Shown here in pieces: positions 33,895 through 46,100 of a DNA stretch of 64,000 bases. The DNA lies in NCBI RefSeq assembly GCF_019059575.1, contig NW_024881586.1, positions 186,001-250,000 on the forward strand, given 5' to 3'. The notes under the pieces were generated by a model. That model was not told the DNA's origin. It worked only from the letters and a program-made list of their open reading frames with translations, and ran no database searches. This stretch comes from Amphibalanus amphitrite (Eukaryota > Arthropoda > Thecostraca > Balanomorpha > Balanidae). Position numbers and translations under genes: made by a program. Numbering within the stretch: position 1 is the first letter of the stretch; the number at the start of each line of letters is the position of its first letter.

Positions 33895-34110
33895 TTCCCG
33901 ACTTTTGGGGCATTGACCTGACCTGGAAGGTCAACCAATGACCTAGGACCTTACAGTTGGGCATCATCGGCTTCCTCTCGTCACGGGCAACACGCTCATT
34001 TTTTCCGCGAAGCTCTCTAGCTCGATCAAGGGCCGAACGGCAGGAAGGGGGTCCAACTCACCCCTCCTACATATTAGACGCCGGAAAACGCCCCACACAG
34101 GTGAGGGTTG
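33895..34110. mobile_element. Right-end fragment of a GC-hairpin element
   Basis: Aligns with the right 200 bp of the element at 3994-5050 (GACCTAGGACCTTA, CACGCTCATTTTTTC, GGGCCGAACGGC). It ends AGGTGAGGG-TTGA. The G/C hairpin is eroded to GGGGGTCCAACTCACCCC. No left end found. Confidence 0.5.
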
Positions 34111-34831
34111 AGGCAAATGTCGCCGAACACCAAAATACTCTAAATTTTGGATGCATTGCATACACGTATGTAGAACTGCTGTTTCTCTACAGCGATTAAG
34201 CTTATTTGTGACCTTTACTGGTGTTGTGCTGACGTTCTGTGACAGTCTGACTGTTTCTCGGATGCAACTGCGTCGTTGCCAGTCACGTGTCAATGGAGCA
34301 TCGGTCGTAGTTCATTTTCCGATCTAGTACTCGACCGTGAGGAATGGCAGGATCGTACAGGGGTCTCGACTGTGTAGCGTCACGTCCATAACAAGGTAGG
34401 AGGCATCCCGAGGTGAGCTTGATATGTCGATCGGAAGCCAGAATTTAGCATAGGTGCCCATAGAAACCGATGCCATTTTTTTCACACCAGTTCTGAGGCA
34501 ATAATATGTTTGTTATATCGTTAGTATAATGTGTATTTTCTGCTGTCAGTATTCATATTTCATTAACATTTTGGACTTATTTTCGTCTCCCAGTCGCTTA
34601 CATACCTGAGTATTTTGTTCAATACAATCTGCATGGACTTCTTTCTGTCTCCAGTTTCCACAATACCCGATGGTAAGTCCACGTTATCACTTGCAAGAAA
34701 AAAAACTTGTCGGTGTGACACCAGGAACGACAACAACTCAATAACGCAATCTGACAAAAACTAAATAGAAACAAAGCTGATGCTATTCAAGCTCCGTTTA
34801 ATTATACCAATTGTTTACTCTTTTCAGAATC
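34111..34831. other. Upstream region or intron of the Arg/Ser-rich gene
   Basis: Ends with a polypyrimidine tract and CTCTTTTCAG at about 34818-34827, a good splice acceptor just before the ATG at 34832. A 5' non-coding exon may lie upstream. Confidence 0.35.
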
Positions 34832-35665
34832 ATGGACTACTGGAGGCTTCATTTGCTCCTGTTTGTCTTTTGCAAGCACATTTCGATGGGTGCATCAGTC
34901 CTGAAAATCAGATCAGAATCAACGTCCAGTTCGAATCCCAAAGAAATGTCATCTAGCCTAACCCCTGGCCAACATCCGTGTGCCGAACAGGAACATGAAC
35001 TGCGTAAACTTTTGCCAGACCAATCGGGATCCAAGTCAAAAAGCAGTCGTGTAAGAGAAAGACATTTCAATTCCTCTATTCGCTGTACGGAACAAACCAA
35101 ATATCGCTCCAGATTATCCAAGAGTCAATCCAAGGCAGTTCGGAGCGATATTAAATCAGGCCGACATTGTGTGGGAATTCACAGACGACGTGAAGACCCC
35201 AGTCGCTTCCAGACAAATAGTTCCGGGAGAAACGCTAATCGTTCAATGCTAGCTGAACAATGTCCGACTCTTACAAACAGCTCTGAGACGATAGAGCATG
35301 AATCGACCGAGTCAAGCCGTCGAATGAATAAAACCAGTCGCATTTCAAAAGCTTCCCACCGTCACTCAGAAACTATTCTAGAGCAAGAAGTACCAACCTC
35401 CACAGGAATTGACTCCAGAGGTGCTTCACGTTCCGGAAGATTTACAGCTTCTAAAGAACCTGCACGGATGATCGAATCGGACAGGCGTCACTCAAGAACG
35501 TCTAGACTGCGCTCCCGATCAAGGAAGCGTCGCTCGCGAAGGAGCAGACACCGATCAAGAAGGTCCAGATATCGTTCAAAAAGAACCAGGCGCCACTCTA
35601 GAAGCAGAAGATCAAGGAGAACGAGACGCATCTCAAGGGAGCAGGATCAGTCCATAAAGAAATAA
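34832..35665 (+). CDS. Putative secreted Arg/Ser-rich basic protein
   Basis: 277 codons from the ATG at 34832, just after a consensus splice acceptor (TTTTCAG, about 34827), so an upstream non-coding exon is likely. The N-terminus (MDYWRLHLLLFVFCKHISMG) looks like a signal peptide. The middle is Ser/Thr/Arg-rich with few hydrophobic residues and a few scattered Cys. The last 60 residues are almost only Arg, Ser, His and Lys in short RS/RSR repeats. RS repeats are typical of nuclear splicing factors, but there is no RRM and the signal peptide points to secretion. A basic matrix or adhesive protein is possible but unproven. AATAAA overlaps the stop codon region. I do not recognise a family. Confidence 0.55.
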   Translation: MDYWRLHLLLFVFCKHISMGASVLKIRSESTSSSNPKEMSSSLTPGQHPCAEQEHELRKLLPDQSGSKSKSSRVRERHFNSSIRCTEQTKYRSRLSKSQSKAVRSDIKSGRHCVGIHRRREDPSRFQTNSSGRNANRSMLAEQCPTLTNSSETIEHESTESSRRMNKTSRISKASHRHSETILEQEVPTSTGIDSRGASRSGRFTASKEPARMIESDRRHSRTSRLRSRSRKRRSRRSRHRSRRSRYRSKRTRRHSRSRRSRRTRRISREQDQSIKK

Positions 35666-37251
35666 ATAAGATTGAACGATACGGCTGTTTGACACGAACC
35701 AATAGAGTGAAGGAAGACGGAAAAACATATTTAGCCATCAGAACTTAGAGGCCTGGGAAGTCACTGAATTGCCGGTTTCGCTGTGGTGCTTAATAGTAGG
35801 TTTTGCTGATTGAAATAACTAGACAACTCTGTTTTAAAGCGTATAAGCCATAATAATCTGTTAAACATTTTCTCGACTTCAAGCTAGACTCATGTCCATA
35901 ATTTTGAAGCGCATTTGTGCTTTATAGGTATGCTTTTACAGTAATAACACAAATAATTGATTCCAGGGACAAGTCTTCATCCGAAACTTTTCGTACGGCT
36001 ATCTTCAACCCGATTACATGAAAGAAATAACCTGACGCTACCTAGCTAACCCTTATCGAACACGTTCTAGCCCTAACTTGACCCGTTGCGTTTTTTTAGC
36101 ATTCCTTATTGACGAAGATTTGCCGCGACGAAAACTTGTCAGGTTGCAGAATGCAGAATAACGTCATCTTGCAACGCAAGAAAGGTCCATCCACTTTCGC
36201 TATTAGCCGTCTACGTTATAAATACACAAAACAGTGTATTAGTTTGTCATCAGTTTATTTGTTTATCACATCGGACAACTGTCTGCCGATGTCAGATATT
36301 TTGTTTGCCGATTCTTATATAATAAAAAGACGCCAAAGATCGGAATAAATAAAATAAAGATGATACCTGACAGCATCAACGCTTTGGAGGACAAGCACAC
36401 AACACACAAAGACAAGCAACTAAGTGGAACCGCAGCTAATTAGCTGGCTTTATGACCCAATGGCTCATACATAGGGAATGTCATGCATTAAGACGCTAAT
36501 TCATCAGTGATATCTGCCGTTTGCCAGCTGTCGCCTGCGCTCGACGCTCTGAGAGGCAGTCAAAGGACCGTAGCGAACATCGCCGTCTTTGAACACCTCA
36601 CGATTCATCGAGCTATCGCCATAGCGTGGTGTCTATTCGCGTGTCACAACACTCATTCAGAATGACACTGGCTCGTTTTGCAGCCATCCCTTTCCACGCG
36701 TTGCTAAAGAGACGGATCGCCTTAGTATTTCTCGATCGGCTTGCTCGAGACCTTAGGAGGGATTAAACAGACGACCGTTTGAGGTCAAATGTTTCAGTGG
36801 GGTGAAGAGGTCAGCTGAACAAATGGAACCCCGCACGCAGATGACAGCGGCAGATGACGCTCTCTGGAATCGTCAGCATGACCACCACGGCAGTTTGTCC
36901 TGATGGCGTTTGCGTTCAATACGAAAATATTTGGTCTTCAGTTATACACGTAACATTTTACACACCGAATCGCAACTGCACAGCAGCGCCGACAAACATA
37001 CCGTGAGCAACAGCAGCGCTCCTGGCGGCAGTGTCGTCAACTAATGGTCCTCACTTTCCCACAGCGACCGCATATCGACAATCGCGCGCACACACAAACA
37101 CACACACACGCACCTATCCATCCTATCGCTACATCAATCCTCATGCGAGGATATCATCCCTCACACACCGCTCGACCCTTCCCACTCTCTTACGAAGGAC
37201 CGCTCGCCGTCACCGGCTATCCTCCGTCGCCACCACTGCCGATGAAGGCGG
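35666..37251. other. Intergenic, no gene seen
   Basis: Lies between a plus-strand gene end and the 3' end of the minus-strand superoxide dismutase. Contains a CA microsatellite at about 37089-37111. The AATAAA-type polyadenylation site of the dismutase is not obvious. Confidence 0.35.
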
Positions 37252-40200
37252 TCAGTTGAGGGCTCCGATAACACAGCAGGCCAGCCGGGCTCCGGCGTGG
37301 CCGGTGGTCTTACTGTCCGCCTCCCCGCCCAGGCCCAGGTCGTCCTCGCCGGCATGGATGACGATAGCGCGGCCCAGGATGTTGGCGTCACCAGCAAACT
37401 GTCAACAGAGGTCAGAGAGGTCAGTGGGGTCAGTGAGGGACAATCAACGACGGAGGGTCAGAAGCAACATTCAACTTTCTCAAACTCAAACTCTTTCCCA
37501 AACTCATGTCAAAGGTTCCATCCCCGAATGTAACGCCAGTGAAGAGAGATGGTTCGTGCTGGTTTGGAGCCTTAAGTCCTATAAATCCTCTTAACACGAG
37601 TGATTGTTGTCTGATTAAATGCCGTGCTACATGGTCTCTCTCGAGCGAGTATTTGCCTATGCGTCATTTCGTGCATTATCAAGCTTCATACAACCATGTG
37701 TTCTAGATATTAAATAAAATATGTAATAATGCGGGCAGAAAATAATACACGCATGAAAAGACTGCAGTAACAGGAGCACATTGAATTCAATGTACTTTCC
37801 TTTTAAGAAGCGTTCATTTATAACGATGGCGCGTGCCAGCCCCGCAATACCTTCTGCACGATAGCACTTAGCGCTGAAACACCAATTCACTCCTGGCGTG
37901 CAATATATCAGATTGTTGGGACATCGAGCGGCCTGCTACGCCGCTAGTACTGATATTACTACGTCAGACTGCACCAGTCGCAGTCTGTCCTGTCGATCAA
38001 TGGTCTGGTAATTTGACGTTTAACCAGCACTGAGCAGTCTGACCGGACGGTTACCATCTGACCAGCCGTCGGTAGATAATCTAACCGGGCACCAGTCTGA
38101 TACTATGACTGGTCGGCAGATTGACTGACTGGCCAACAGGCAACAGCTTGAAAATCTGGCAGGGTGGCAATCCGACGGGTCATTTGCATGGTCTGACCAA
38201 TGTTCGTCAAGCGTTTTGAATGTCCCGTGGGACATCTATCAGGTCTCCTACCGTTTGTCCATCTGAACGCAGTTTGACCGACAGTCTGTACAACAGTCTG
38301 AAAAAGTCTGACTCCCTCACCTTGATCATGCTGTCCTTGATGTTGACGTTGGCCGTCAGTGTGGCGTCGGCATCGATGTTGCCCAGGTCTCCGACGTGAC
38401 GGTTCTCGGCCGTCGGAGCGCCGTGGTCACTGCCTGGAATAGTGACCAACCAGTGACTGTTAGATATGGCACTCAGATACCCTGGATTTGGTATTTGATA
38501 TTTTCGATCCAAGGTTTTTGGCATTTTGTTGTTTTTCATGACGCCTATCTACATAGCGTAGATAGGCGTGACGCCATGACGCCATCTGTATAGCGTTCTG
38601 GACTTGGCAAGAAGTTGGTACTTCTCTCAATAAGCCAGGTTGGTTTGGTTTTTGATATTTCATGGTTCTGATAGGCTTTTAGTTTGGTATCGGCTTCCAA
38701 CTTTCTGTATGTAATTGACATCACTAGTGATGAGAGAGGAGACATTTCGCGACGGTAAGATGAAGTGACGCAGGCGCGGTTACACGACAGGACAGGGTTT
38801 ATGTGTCGTGGTAGCGTTGTCCTGACTCGGACTTTGAGTTCAGACCCTGCACGTCTATGCACTCAGCTATGATGTAATCTAGCCATAGTCTTAGCTCTCG
38901 CTGGTAAAGGGGATGGGGAGGCAATGCAGCCTTTCCTAAGGATTTCGTTATGTATTTGGCATAGGAGTGCGAACATTGGTGTGTCAGGTTTGAAACCACC
39001 AATTGCTCCGAATTATTTTTTTTTTCTTTACACCATGACTGTCTAAAATATCTATCAAGAGTCAAAATATTCGATCATTTTAGACATTTCTCTACAGGTT
39101 TCGTCCCCAATTTAGCGAATTATTACCACACTTCGGTTAGAAGCGGGAAGCGTTTTCCCCTGCCCCAATTCACGCCCCTGCAGGGGAATTCGAGAAAATA
39201 AAGAATACGGGCAAGGGTTTAGCAAACGAATGGAAGTCGAATCATCCCTGAATGGCAATACCTGTAGGACCACACCTATCAGGGATCATTTATCACTCAT
39301 TCGAATGGAATAAGAGAATCGCCCGAAGGCGTTTTGGAGGAATTTCAGGTCAGCGGGACAGACCCACTTTGATAAAAATCATACGACTCTGAGGGAGCAA
39401 ATAAGATTTACAAGAATTTATGTCTCCAAGATTGAGTACCTACCCGCTAATGATGTGCCTATGTAAGGTCAAAGGCTCGTTGATATACAGCGTAAGAAAA
39501 AGATACATTAAGCACATATTTCGAGGAACACACCAAGTTTTGATCTCGTTGGCTAAAATTGATGCCTAAGATTCAAATTGATTGACATTCGCGGGAGTTG
39601 GAGTCAAGACCGTTTGACCTGACTCCAACTCCGACTTCCTGCTCGTCGCTATGACTCCACGCGACTCCGTCACCGACTCCGACTCCGACTCCGACTCCGA
39701 ACCCCTGCGACAGAGCCAGGCCGGGTGGTTGTGCACCAGCCAAGGACAAAAAATATGCACTTCGACGCAATTTTGAATTCACTTAACCAGAACATGTAAG
39801 CAATGAGACATATTTATTTAGATGGAATAAAAATAGCAAGAGAACAGTCAATCAGTCAATCGCGAGCCGTCAAATTATTGTTATTAGTTGTTTAATAACC
39901 ACGCACAGAAAGAAGAAGAAAAACTTTTAATTCACACCTGCCACATGGTCTGTTCTAAAAAGTCGTTTGATAAAAAATGTTTACAACCTGTATACGTAAG
40001 ACACACATACCGATAAGCATGTATAAGCACGATGAAAAATACAATAGGATTGTAATTGAGTGGCACATCCGCCGATGCCATTGACAAGCTTTATTGCTAT
40101 AACTATTCGCTATCGTTTAGATTTACGGTCATCACGCACGATATTAGTTCCATAAGAATCGACCAATGAAAGAACTTGACAATCATAAAGAGACAAACAC

Positions 40201-40876
40201 ACAGAAAGACGGAGTCTCAAGTGTGATAGAGAGCCACCCAGGTAATCACACACCCACCATATCCCGCCTTTGCCCGTCAGCTCACCGAAGGGGTTGAAGT
40301 GGCCCTTGGCAGCCTTGCAGCCGTCAGCGGTGCTGCCAACTTGGTGCACGTGGAAACCGTGCTTTCCCGCGCTCAGTCCTGAGGGAAAACGGCGCGGTGT
40401 GGGGTTAGACAGTCAGCGTAGTACAGCTACGGCACCGATGCTATGCTGTAGATTATAAAACAGATGCAGGCAGACACAAGGAAGGACAGGACGACGGACA
40501 GAGAGACAGTGAGCAAAGCTTTACCATTACTTGAGGCCATGAAAACGCTACCAAGTGCAAAATTGATCTAAAGACCCATCGAGTTACACATATCGAGTAT
40601 ATCGAGTTTCAGCTAATGGGTAGGTATACACTATACAAGCCCTATATGATTGATTAAAAGAAGAAAAAAAGGTGAAAAAATGCGCTTGGATAGTAGCTTA
40701 TACCAGCTTGGTGATCAATTTTCAATGAACGTCTTACCGGAGACGGTACCGGTGACCATGATGGAGTCGTCGGAGTCGTCCATCCTCTCGAACATGATGG
40801 TACCTCGCACGTTGCCGCCCGTCGAGGCCTCCTGCAGCACGCACTGCGCCTTCTTCGGGATAGTGGTCGGCACGTT
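37252..40876 (-). CDS. Cu/Zn superoxide dismutase, last four coding exons
   Basis: Converts superoxide to oxygen and hydrogen peroxide. Exons (minus strand): 40876-40738, 40378-40286, 38433-38321 and 37398-37252, all with AG acceptors and GT donors and matching phases, giving 163 codons plus TGA. Copper and zinc ligands are all present: [26 protein letters not shown] and [10 protein letters not shown]. So are the catalytic Arg (GARLACC) and the disulfide Cys pair (DGCKAA, LACC). The LACCVIG C-terminus is like arthropod Cu/Zn enzymes. The 5' exon (start Met, possibly a signal peptide) is not found upstream, so a cytosolic versus extracellular location is open. The first exon seen starts [15 protein letters not shown] after a good acceptor. 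Confidence 0.93.
37960..38310. repeat. Degenerate GGTCTGACCAG-type repeats in a dismutase intron
   Basis: Motifs such as CAGTCTGACCGG, ATCTGACCAGCC, CCAGTCTGATAC and GACAGTCTGTAC recur every 15-30 bp. They lie in the last intron, just 3' of exon 38433-38321. Confidence 0.5.
38541..38569. repeat. 12-bp perfect inverted repeat in an intron
   Basis: ACGCCTATCTAC and GTAGATAGGCGT separated by ATAGC. Related GACGCCATGACGCCAT sequence follows. A small hairpin with no T-run. Confidence 0.6.
39666..39701. repeat. GACTCC hexanucleotide microsatellite
   Basis: Repeated GACTCC or CGACTC units within a dismutase intron. The surrounding sequence is also rich in CTCC/ACTCC. Translated frames here are Glu/Ser repeats and not genes. 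Confidence 0.75.
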
Positions 40877-41539
40877 CTGACGGTCAAAGCGAGAACGAGA
40901 CGTCAGACATGTGGTAGATTTACGCCTTGCACTGTGTTATAAAGGCAATGGACGCACGACATGGGCATGAGAAGTCGGGTATGACGGAGCTCTCTCCCCT
41001 CACACCGGCTGAGTGCGACGAACAGCGCGGCGATTTTTGGTTCTGTGCCGGGACCTGCTGTAAGAAGACCTTACAAAACCAGCTTCTTATTCAAAATGTT
41101 ATTTCATGCTATTGAGGGATTTCAAGATCAAACTAAGGTATATATGCAGGAGCTGGAGTTGAGAACAGCGCGATTTTAATCTCGCGAAGGAATGTCGATT
41201 GAAGTTGATATGAAATTTGATCAAATGCGATCAACAATTAGAATATTTCGTTTAGTTAGGAAAAGAATGGCGCAACTAAGCAATTCGGAGAACTGCCTCG
41301 GTATATCAAATTCCCTATTAGTGTGCCCGTTAGTGTGCGTATCGTATCTAATCAAGGAAAAGGTTTTTAATGTGCTAACTTAGAAAACCTTTGACTTGGC
41401 CATTGAAACGGCATTGGTCGTTTATTAAATGAAGGATGAAATTAGACTCATTATAACAGCAAGCTAGCCGCAGCAACTGTCTTGCAATAAGCTATAACAG
41501 CCCTTACAGCTGCACCGGAAACTTTGTCCGCTGACCTAT
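40877..41539. other. Upstream of the dismutase exons; no exon recognised
   Basis: The missing 5' exon of the dismutase must lie here or further right. I see no ATG plus signal peptide plus donor on the minus strand. Confidence 0.3.
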
Positions 41540-41640
41540 TTAACCCGCGCACCGACGGGGGTCTGCGCCAACTTCGTACCGACGGGGGGGGGGGGGGGGG
41601 GCAGAGGTGAAACAAAGGCCGAATCTTCCACCGACAGCGT
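41540..41640. mobile_element. Solo left end of a GC-hairpin element
   Basis: TTAA-CCCGCGCACCGACGGGG, a spacer, TACCGACGG and then a G-run of about 19. The expected core and C-run are absent; the sequence jumps from the G-run to CAGAGGTGAAA. The terminal word matches the right end at 51795-51815 (CCGTCGGTGCGCGGG-TTAA). Confidence 0.6.
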
Positions 41641-41824
41641 TTCTTCCACCACTAGATTTCCACCAAGTTTCCACCTTAATAGGTAAATAGTAAGTGAGCT
41701 GTTGCCTGTTTCTCACTACCGCAAATGTAAAAAAAAACTTTTTGTCCCTTTGATAATATGGCTATACTTTAACGATATACCACTTATTATGTTTTATCAA
41801 CATTATCACCAATCTGACAACCAT

Positions 41825-42310
41825 TTAAAGGGACCCTCCCACCTTAACATTAGATTTGAGTTGAGATAGCCAAAATGGGGTCCCTGGCTCACAATTACCG
41901 GTTTCGGCACTCACAACATCGAGAAATGCCTTAAATCGGAAATATTGAATTTCAAAATTGCAGCATTTTGATTCAGAGGGGCTAATGCTTAGGAATACCC
42001 CTCTGAATGTGTGACGTCAGCGCAAATATCTAACGATTTTTAAATGTTTGACTAAAACGTTTTGTAGCACGCGGTGGTATATGCTATTTGCGCGCAACAT
42101 CTGCCGCAAACGCCGCACTTCTAAAATAAAGTCGCTAGAAACAGCGGAGATCCCAAAAAAGTAAACAAAAGTAAAAGTCTAATATCTTGAAAACCGGTGA
42201 ATATTTTTCGGTGAAATTTGGTAGATATTCGTTTTCGCTCTTTCTGAACCGAGCGACATCACTTTCATGCCAATTCATAAACTTTTTTGAAGGTGGGAGG
42301 GTCCCTTTAA
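41825..42310. mobile_element. MITE, TTAA duplication, TIR AGGGACCCTCCCACCTT
   Basis: TTAA-AGGGACCCTCCCACCTT at the left and its inverse followed by TTAA at the right. A second copy of about 480 bp is at 52976-53455. Contains GTGTGACGTCAGCG. No ORF. Confidence 0.85.
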
Positions 42311-43117
42311 TGACAAGAACGCTTCACGGCGATATTGACTTATAGTGAAACTGAGCGGTCACTTACCTACTTGTCAGTTAGGTGCTCGGCACGTCATTTT
42401 GTCTCATTCGAAGAAACCGCTAACACGTCAGGAGGTGACCGACAACGTGTATTCAATGTTCAAGAGAAACAAACACGGACACAGTGGTGCGCATTACCTA
42501 TAAGCCCAATACAGTCATGTTCCGGAAATGCGCTTAGATGAAAGGGAAGAACATGTTAGTTCATGGGCCAATGCCCGAATCTACACCAATTTATATAAAC
42601 TTTGGGCCCTTATTCTTTTAAAATGTCTATACATTTTGACATTTTGATGAACAAAAACAATATAATCATCTTTTAGTTGAAACTCCGTCTAGTTTGGAAC
42701 AAAAACAACAGAATCAGACAACAGACAATCAGACAGACATCATCAGACAATCAGACAAAACAACAGAACGTTTCTCTCCCCCAGCCTAATCCATTGTTAT
42801 GGTCAGCACGCCAAGGCGATACAAATATGATACAAATGATACCGTATGTAGGTAGGTACACCTACCGTTCGCTAACGGTCAGCCCAGATATCCCAGCACG
42901 ACCGCAGCTGTAACAGCACTGGCCGCCACTGGCAAATGTCGACTGCATGTAAAGCGAGAAAAGGTTGGTGCAATTCAGTAGCTCCATGCTTGAAAGCAAA
43001 AACCATTTCCAATTCCAGGGCATTCTATCAGACTTCACCTCCTACCATTTCTAATTGTGTACATAGTCTTCGGAAAACTTGGGTTGGCGACGCATCGAAG
43101 TAGGCTCTATAGCTTGC

Positions 43118-46100
43118 TCACCTGAAGACAGTTGTCCTGCGGCATGTTGTACTCTTATGCCGCCTGACAACCGTCCCCTCTATAGCCGTCCTTGCGTCTA
43201 CAGACCCTCTTACAAAGGAGTTGTTATATCGGCACTGCACGGCCTCAACAAGGTCCCCACTGTGGTGCACATCAGGCCCATTCCAGCGAATCATCAGTTC
43301 ACGCTCGGCATTGCGGTGGTCGAGTTGCCTGTGCACGCCGTATATGTCCCCGACCACACTCGCCATGCTCTCCACTACGGACTCTGGGGGACTCAGTAGC
43401 CACAGCCTGATGACTAAGTGGGCGTACCGCTCGAACGTGCGGCTGTCGGTGGCCTCCTTCAGCAGGGCCTGCAGCAACTGCTGGTTGCTCGCCCCCGCTG
43501 GCTGGCCGGTGAGGAACCGATACACGGTCATAATGTCCTCCTCGTCCACGGCCGCACTGACTGGCACCATGCGCTGGCTGACGAGGTTTTCGACGCTGCG
43601 TCGCACGCTCTTCAGGCAGTCGACATTCCTCACCTGTTGGAGAGACTTCAGATCGGCGATGATCTTGGCATCGCTTACGGCCCACTGCAGTTTGCCGTTC
43701 ATCGCTCCTTTCGCGTTCCCTCTTACATCAAGCCCGCGACTGCGGGCACGCGCTCTGTCGCAGAGGGCCGCTACGAACTTCAGAATCGATGCAAGCTGAG
43801 AAAAAAAGACATCCTGGGTTTAGGTAATCATACACGTCGGCAGACTATGACACCTACGTACGTAAAAAACGTATAGGTGGACGTGGGCCTTCAGTTATAG
43901 GGTAAATACGCTGACTTAACTTCGAACATTAAGGATGTCAGGTAGGTAGGTAGACTATATCAAAAAGTCAATTCAGCTAAATGAAACCATTATAGTCAAA
44001 ATTGATGTGAAAATGATCAATAACGCGTCGGACCAGACCAGTTAAATGAAAACAGACACAGATGAAAAAATCAACCAAAATAATTTATTCGTGAAGAGTT
44101 GGCAATTCCTTTCAATCGTTTTCCCGAAAACTGGACACCGCTCATGAACGTTTCTCTCCTAAGTCGTGACTAGCCAACAATCAAGGTCATGTTTAGTTCG
44201 AGCGCAACAAACAAAACTTATTATTGTTATAACTTATTATTGAAAGGGATTTGATGATAACACACCCTGGAGGGGGGGGCAGAATCTGCCCCATTTCTAT
44301 CTCGGCTCCCACAAGAGCTAGAAGGTCGAAATTTGGATAGCTTTTATGTGCAAGTTCTATCACTCCAAGTCAATATCAGTAAGGTCACACGAGGTCAAAT
44401 TTGGCACATCACGACGCGGCTTTGCTGAAATTGTATTGATCTAACGAGTCTTCTCGAAAAAGGAAGCATTTAGGTACATATATATTGAGGAGGTAACGAA
44501 AGTGGACTCTCACTTCACCGATATGAAAAACAATCAGATATATACGAATTATAAACGTTGATGGAGTCATATTATCACATTGAAAGTTTCAAATCGATAG
44601 CTTGAAAATGTGGCCACGGCACAACCGGAAAGGTGCAAAGTTGACCTTTTGCATGTCCGAAATTCGACCTGATCTGGTGACCTAGGCTTAGGTGACACGG
44701 GGTCGTTAATTGTACCCAAAGTGTGATCCAATTCTGGTAAGGTCCTGAGAATTTGGCGCCGCAAGGCCGTTTTTTCGCATCATCAAAAAAAAAAAAAACA
44801 TTGTGGGATAGACACACCGCGCACTGAAAGCAGAGCGCGGGTTAAAAAAATCCATCGGGTTAAAAAAAGCATAACGGCGCCAATCGATGTAGAAACTAAC
44901 GTAAAACGACGCATGGCGACGCAAAAAAAAAAAACACATTTATCGTACCTGATCATCGGCGACAGTTGCTAGTGACGACAAGACCGGCCACCTCTTCTTC
45001 AGCTCGCCTTCGTCGTCCAACTCCACGGCGTCCTGCATCTCCGTGAAATTATCCAGCATCGTGGAGAACATCCTCTGTCGCTCCCAGGGGAGAACCTGCA
45101 GGTTCTGCAGCGACTTGCTGCCCTCCGCGAGCACGCCGTAAATGTCGCACAAGGCTGCCAGTTTGGTCACGAACGTCGGGTCTGTGGAAAAAGAAGCATT
45201 TCACTTTGACGCGGGTTCTTATCTAGCAAATCCGCCCACGTTGAATATAAGGGATAAATTTGTCATTACTGAAGTACCATACCACATACGATACCAGCCA
45301 ACCACTGGCGGTCAGCAGCAGCAGGCAGCGACAAATGCATCTTGGTACAGAAGTGTATACCTGACTAGAAATTGCAGGGCGAATACTAATTGCATTATGT
45401 TTCGACAGTTGAAAACAATCATTGCTTCTCATCAACGCCAACGGTGCATAAAATAGGTTATGGAACATAAGCACAAAAACAGTACATTAAAAAGGCTGCA
45501 TAATTGCATCAACAGCCAGAGTTATCTTCATATTTAAAACTAGATTGATGAATTAATTACACGATGGCTGTTAGCCAAAGTACAAAACGATGAAGAGAAT
45601 TGCGCGAGCCTTACTACTCCGACAACAGGTATACACATTTCCAATTTGTATACCCATGAAAAGCTTACCTCGAAGCAGCCGGAGATCTCGCTGTTCGCTG
45701 CCATCGGTGTCCCCTGATTTGATTTGCTGCTCCAGGGCGTCTTCCATCACTTGCAGGTTGCGGAGGAAGACTTCCAGCGTCTTTGCTGCGTAAGGGGCGA
45801 ATCTTGTCCCCGACCACAGCTTCGGTCGTACCACCTTCTCGCCCCGATCCTCCCCAGCATTGAGAAGCCTTTCGAGCCCTTTGCCCACTGTGTAGCGCTT
45901 GGTGATGCCTGTCACCTGAGCGATGACCTTCTCTACCCACTCACAGCCATTTGAACGTCGCGCGTCATCTTCGGCCAGGTTGAGCAGGTGAGCCCCGTCC
46001 CACAGCACAACTACTGACGGGGCCGTATTGAACCGTGGGTCCGTGGCCCTGAGCCGACTGAGCAGTTTCTCTGGCACTCGGTTATGGTGATACTGCCCAT

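Noticed and set aside
34111-34757. Small ORFs upstream of the Arg/Ser-rich gene, for example 34563-34757 minus
   Set aside because: No motif or splice context supports them.
43079-43876. Plus-strand ORFs over the last hAT-like exon
   Set aside because: Shadows of the minus-strand exon, which has splice sites and family motifs.
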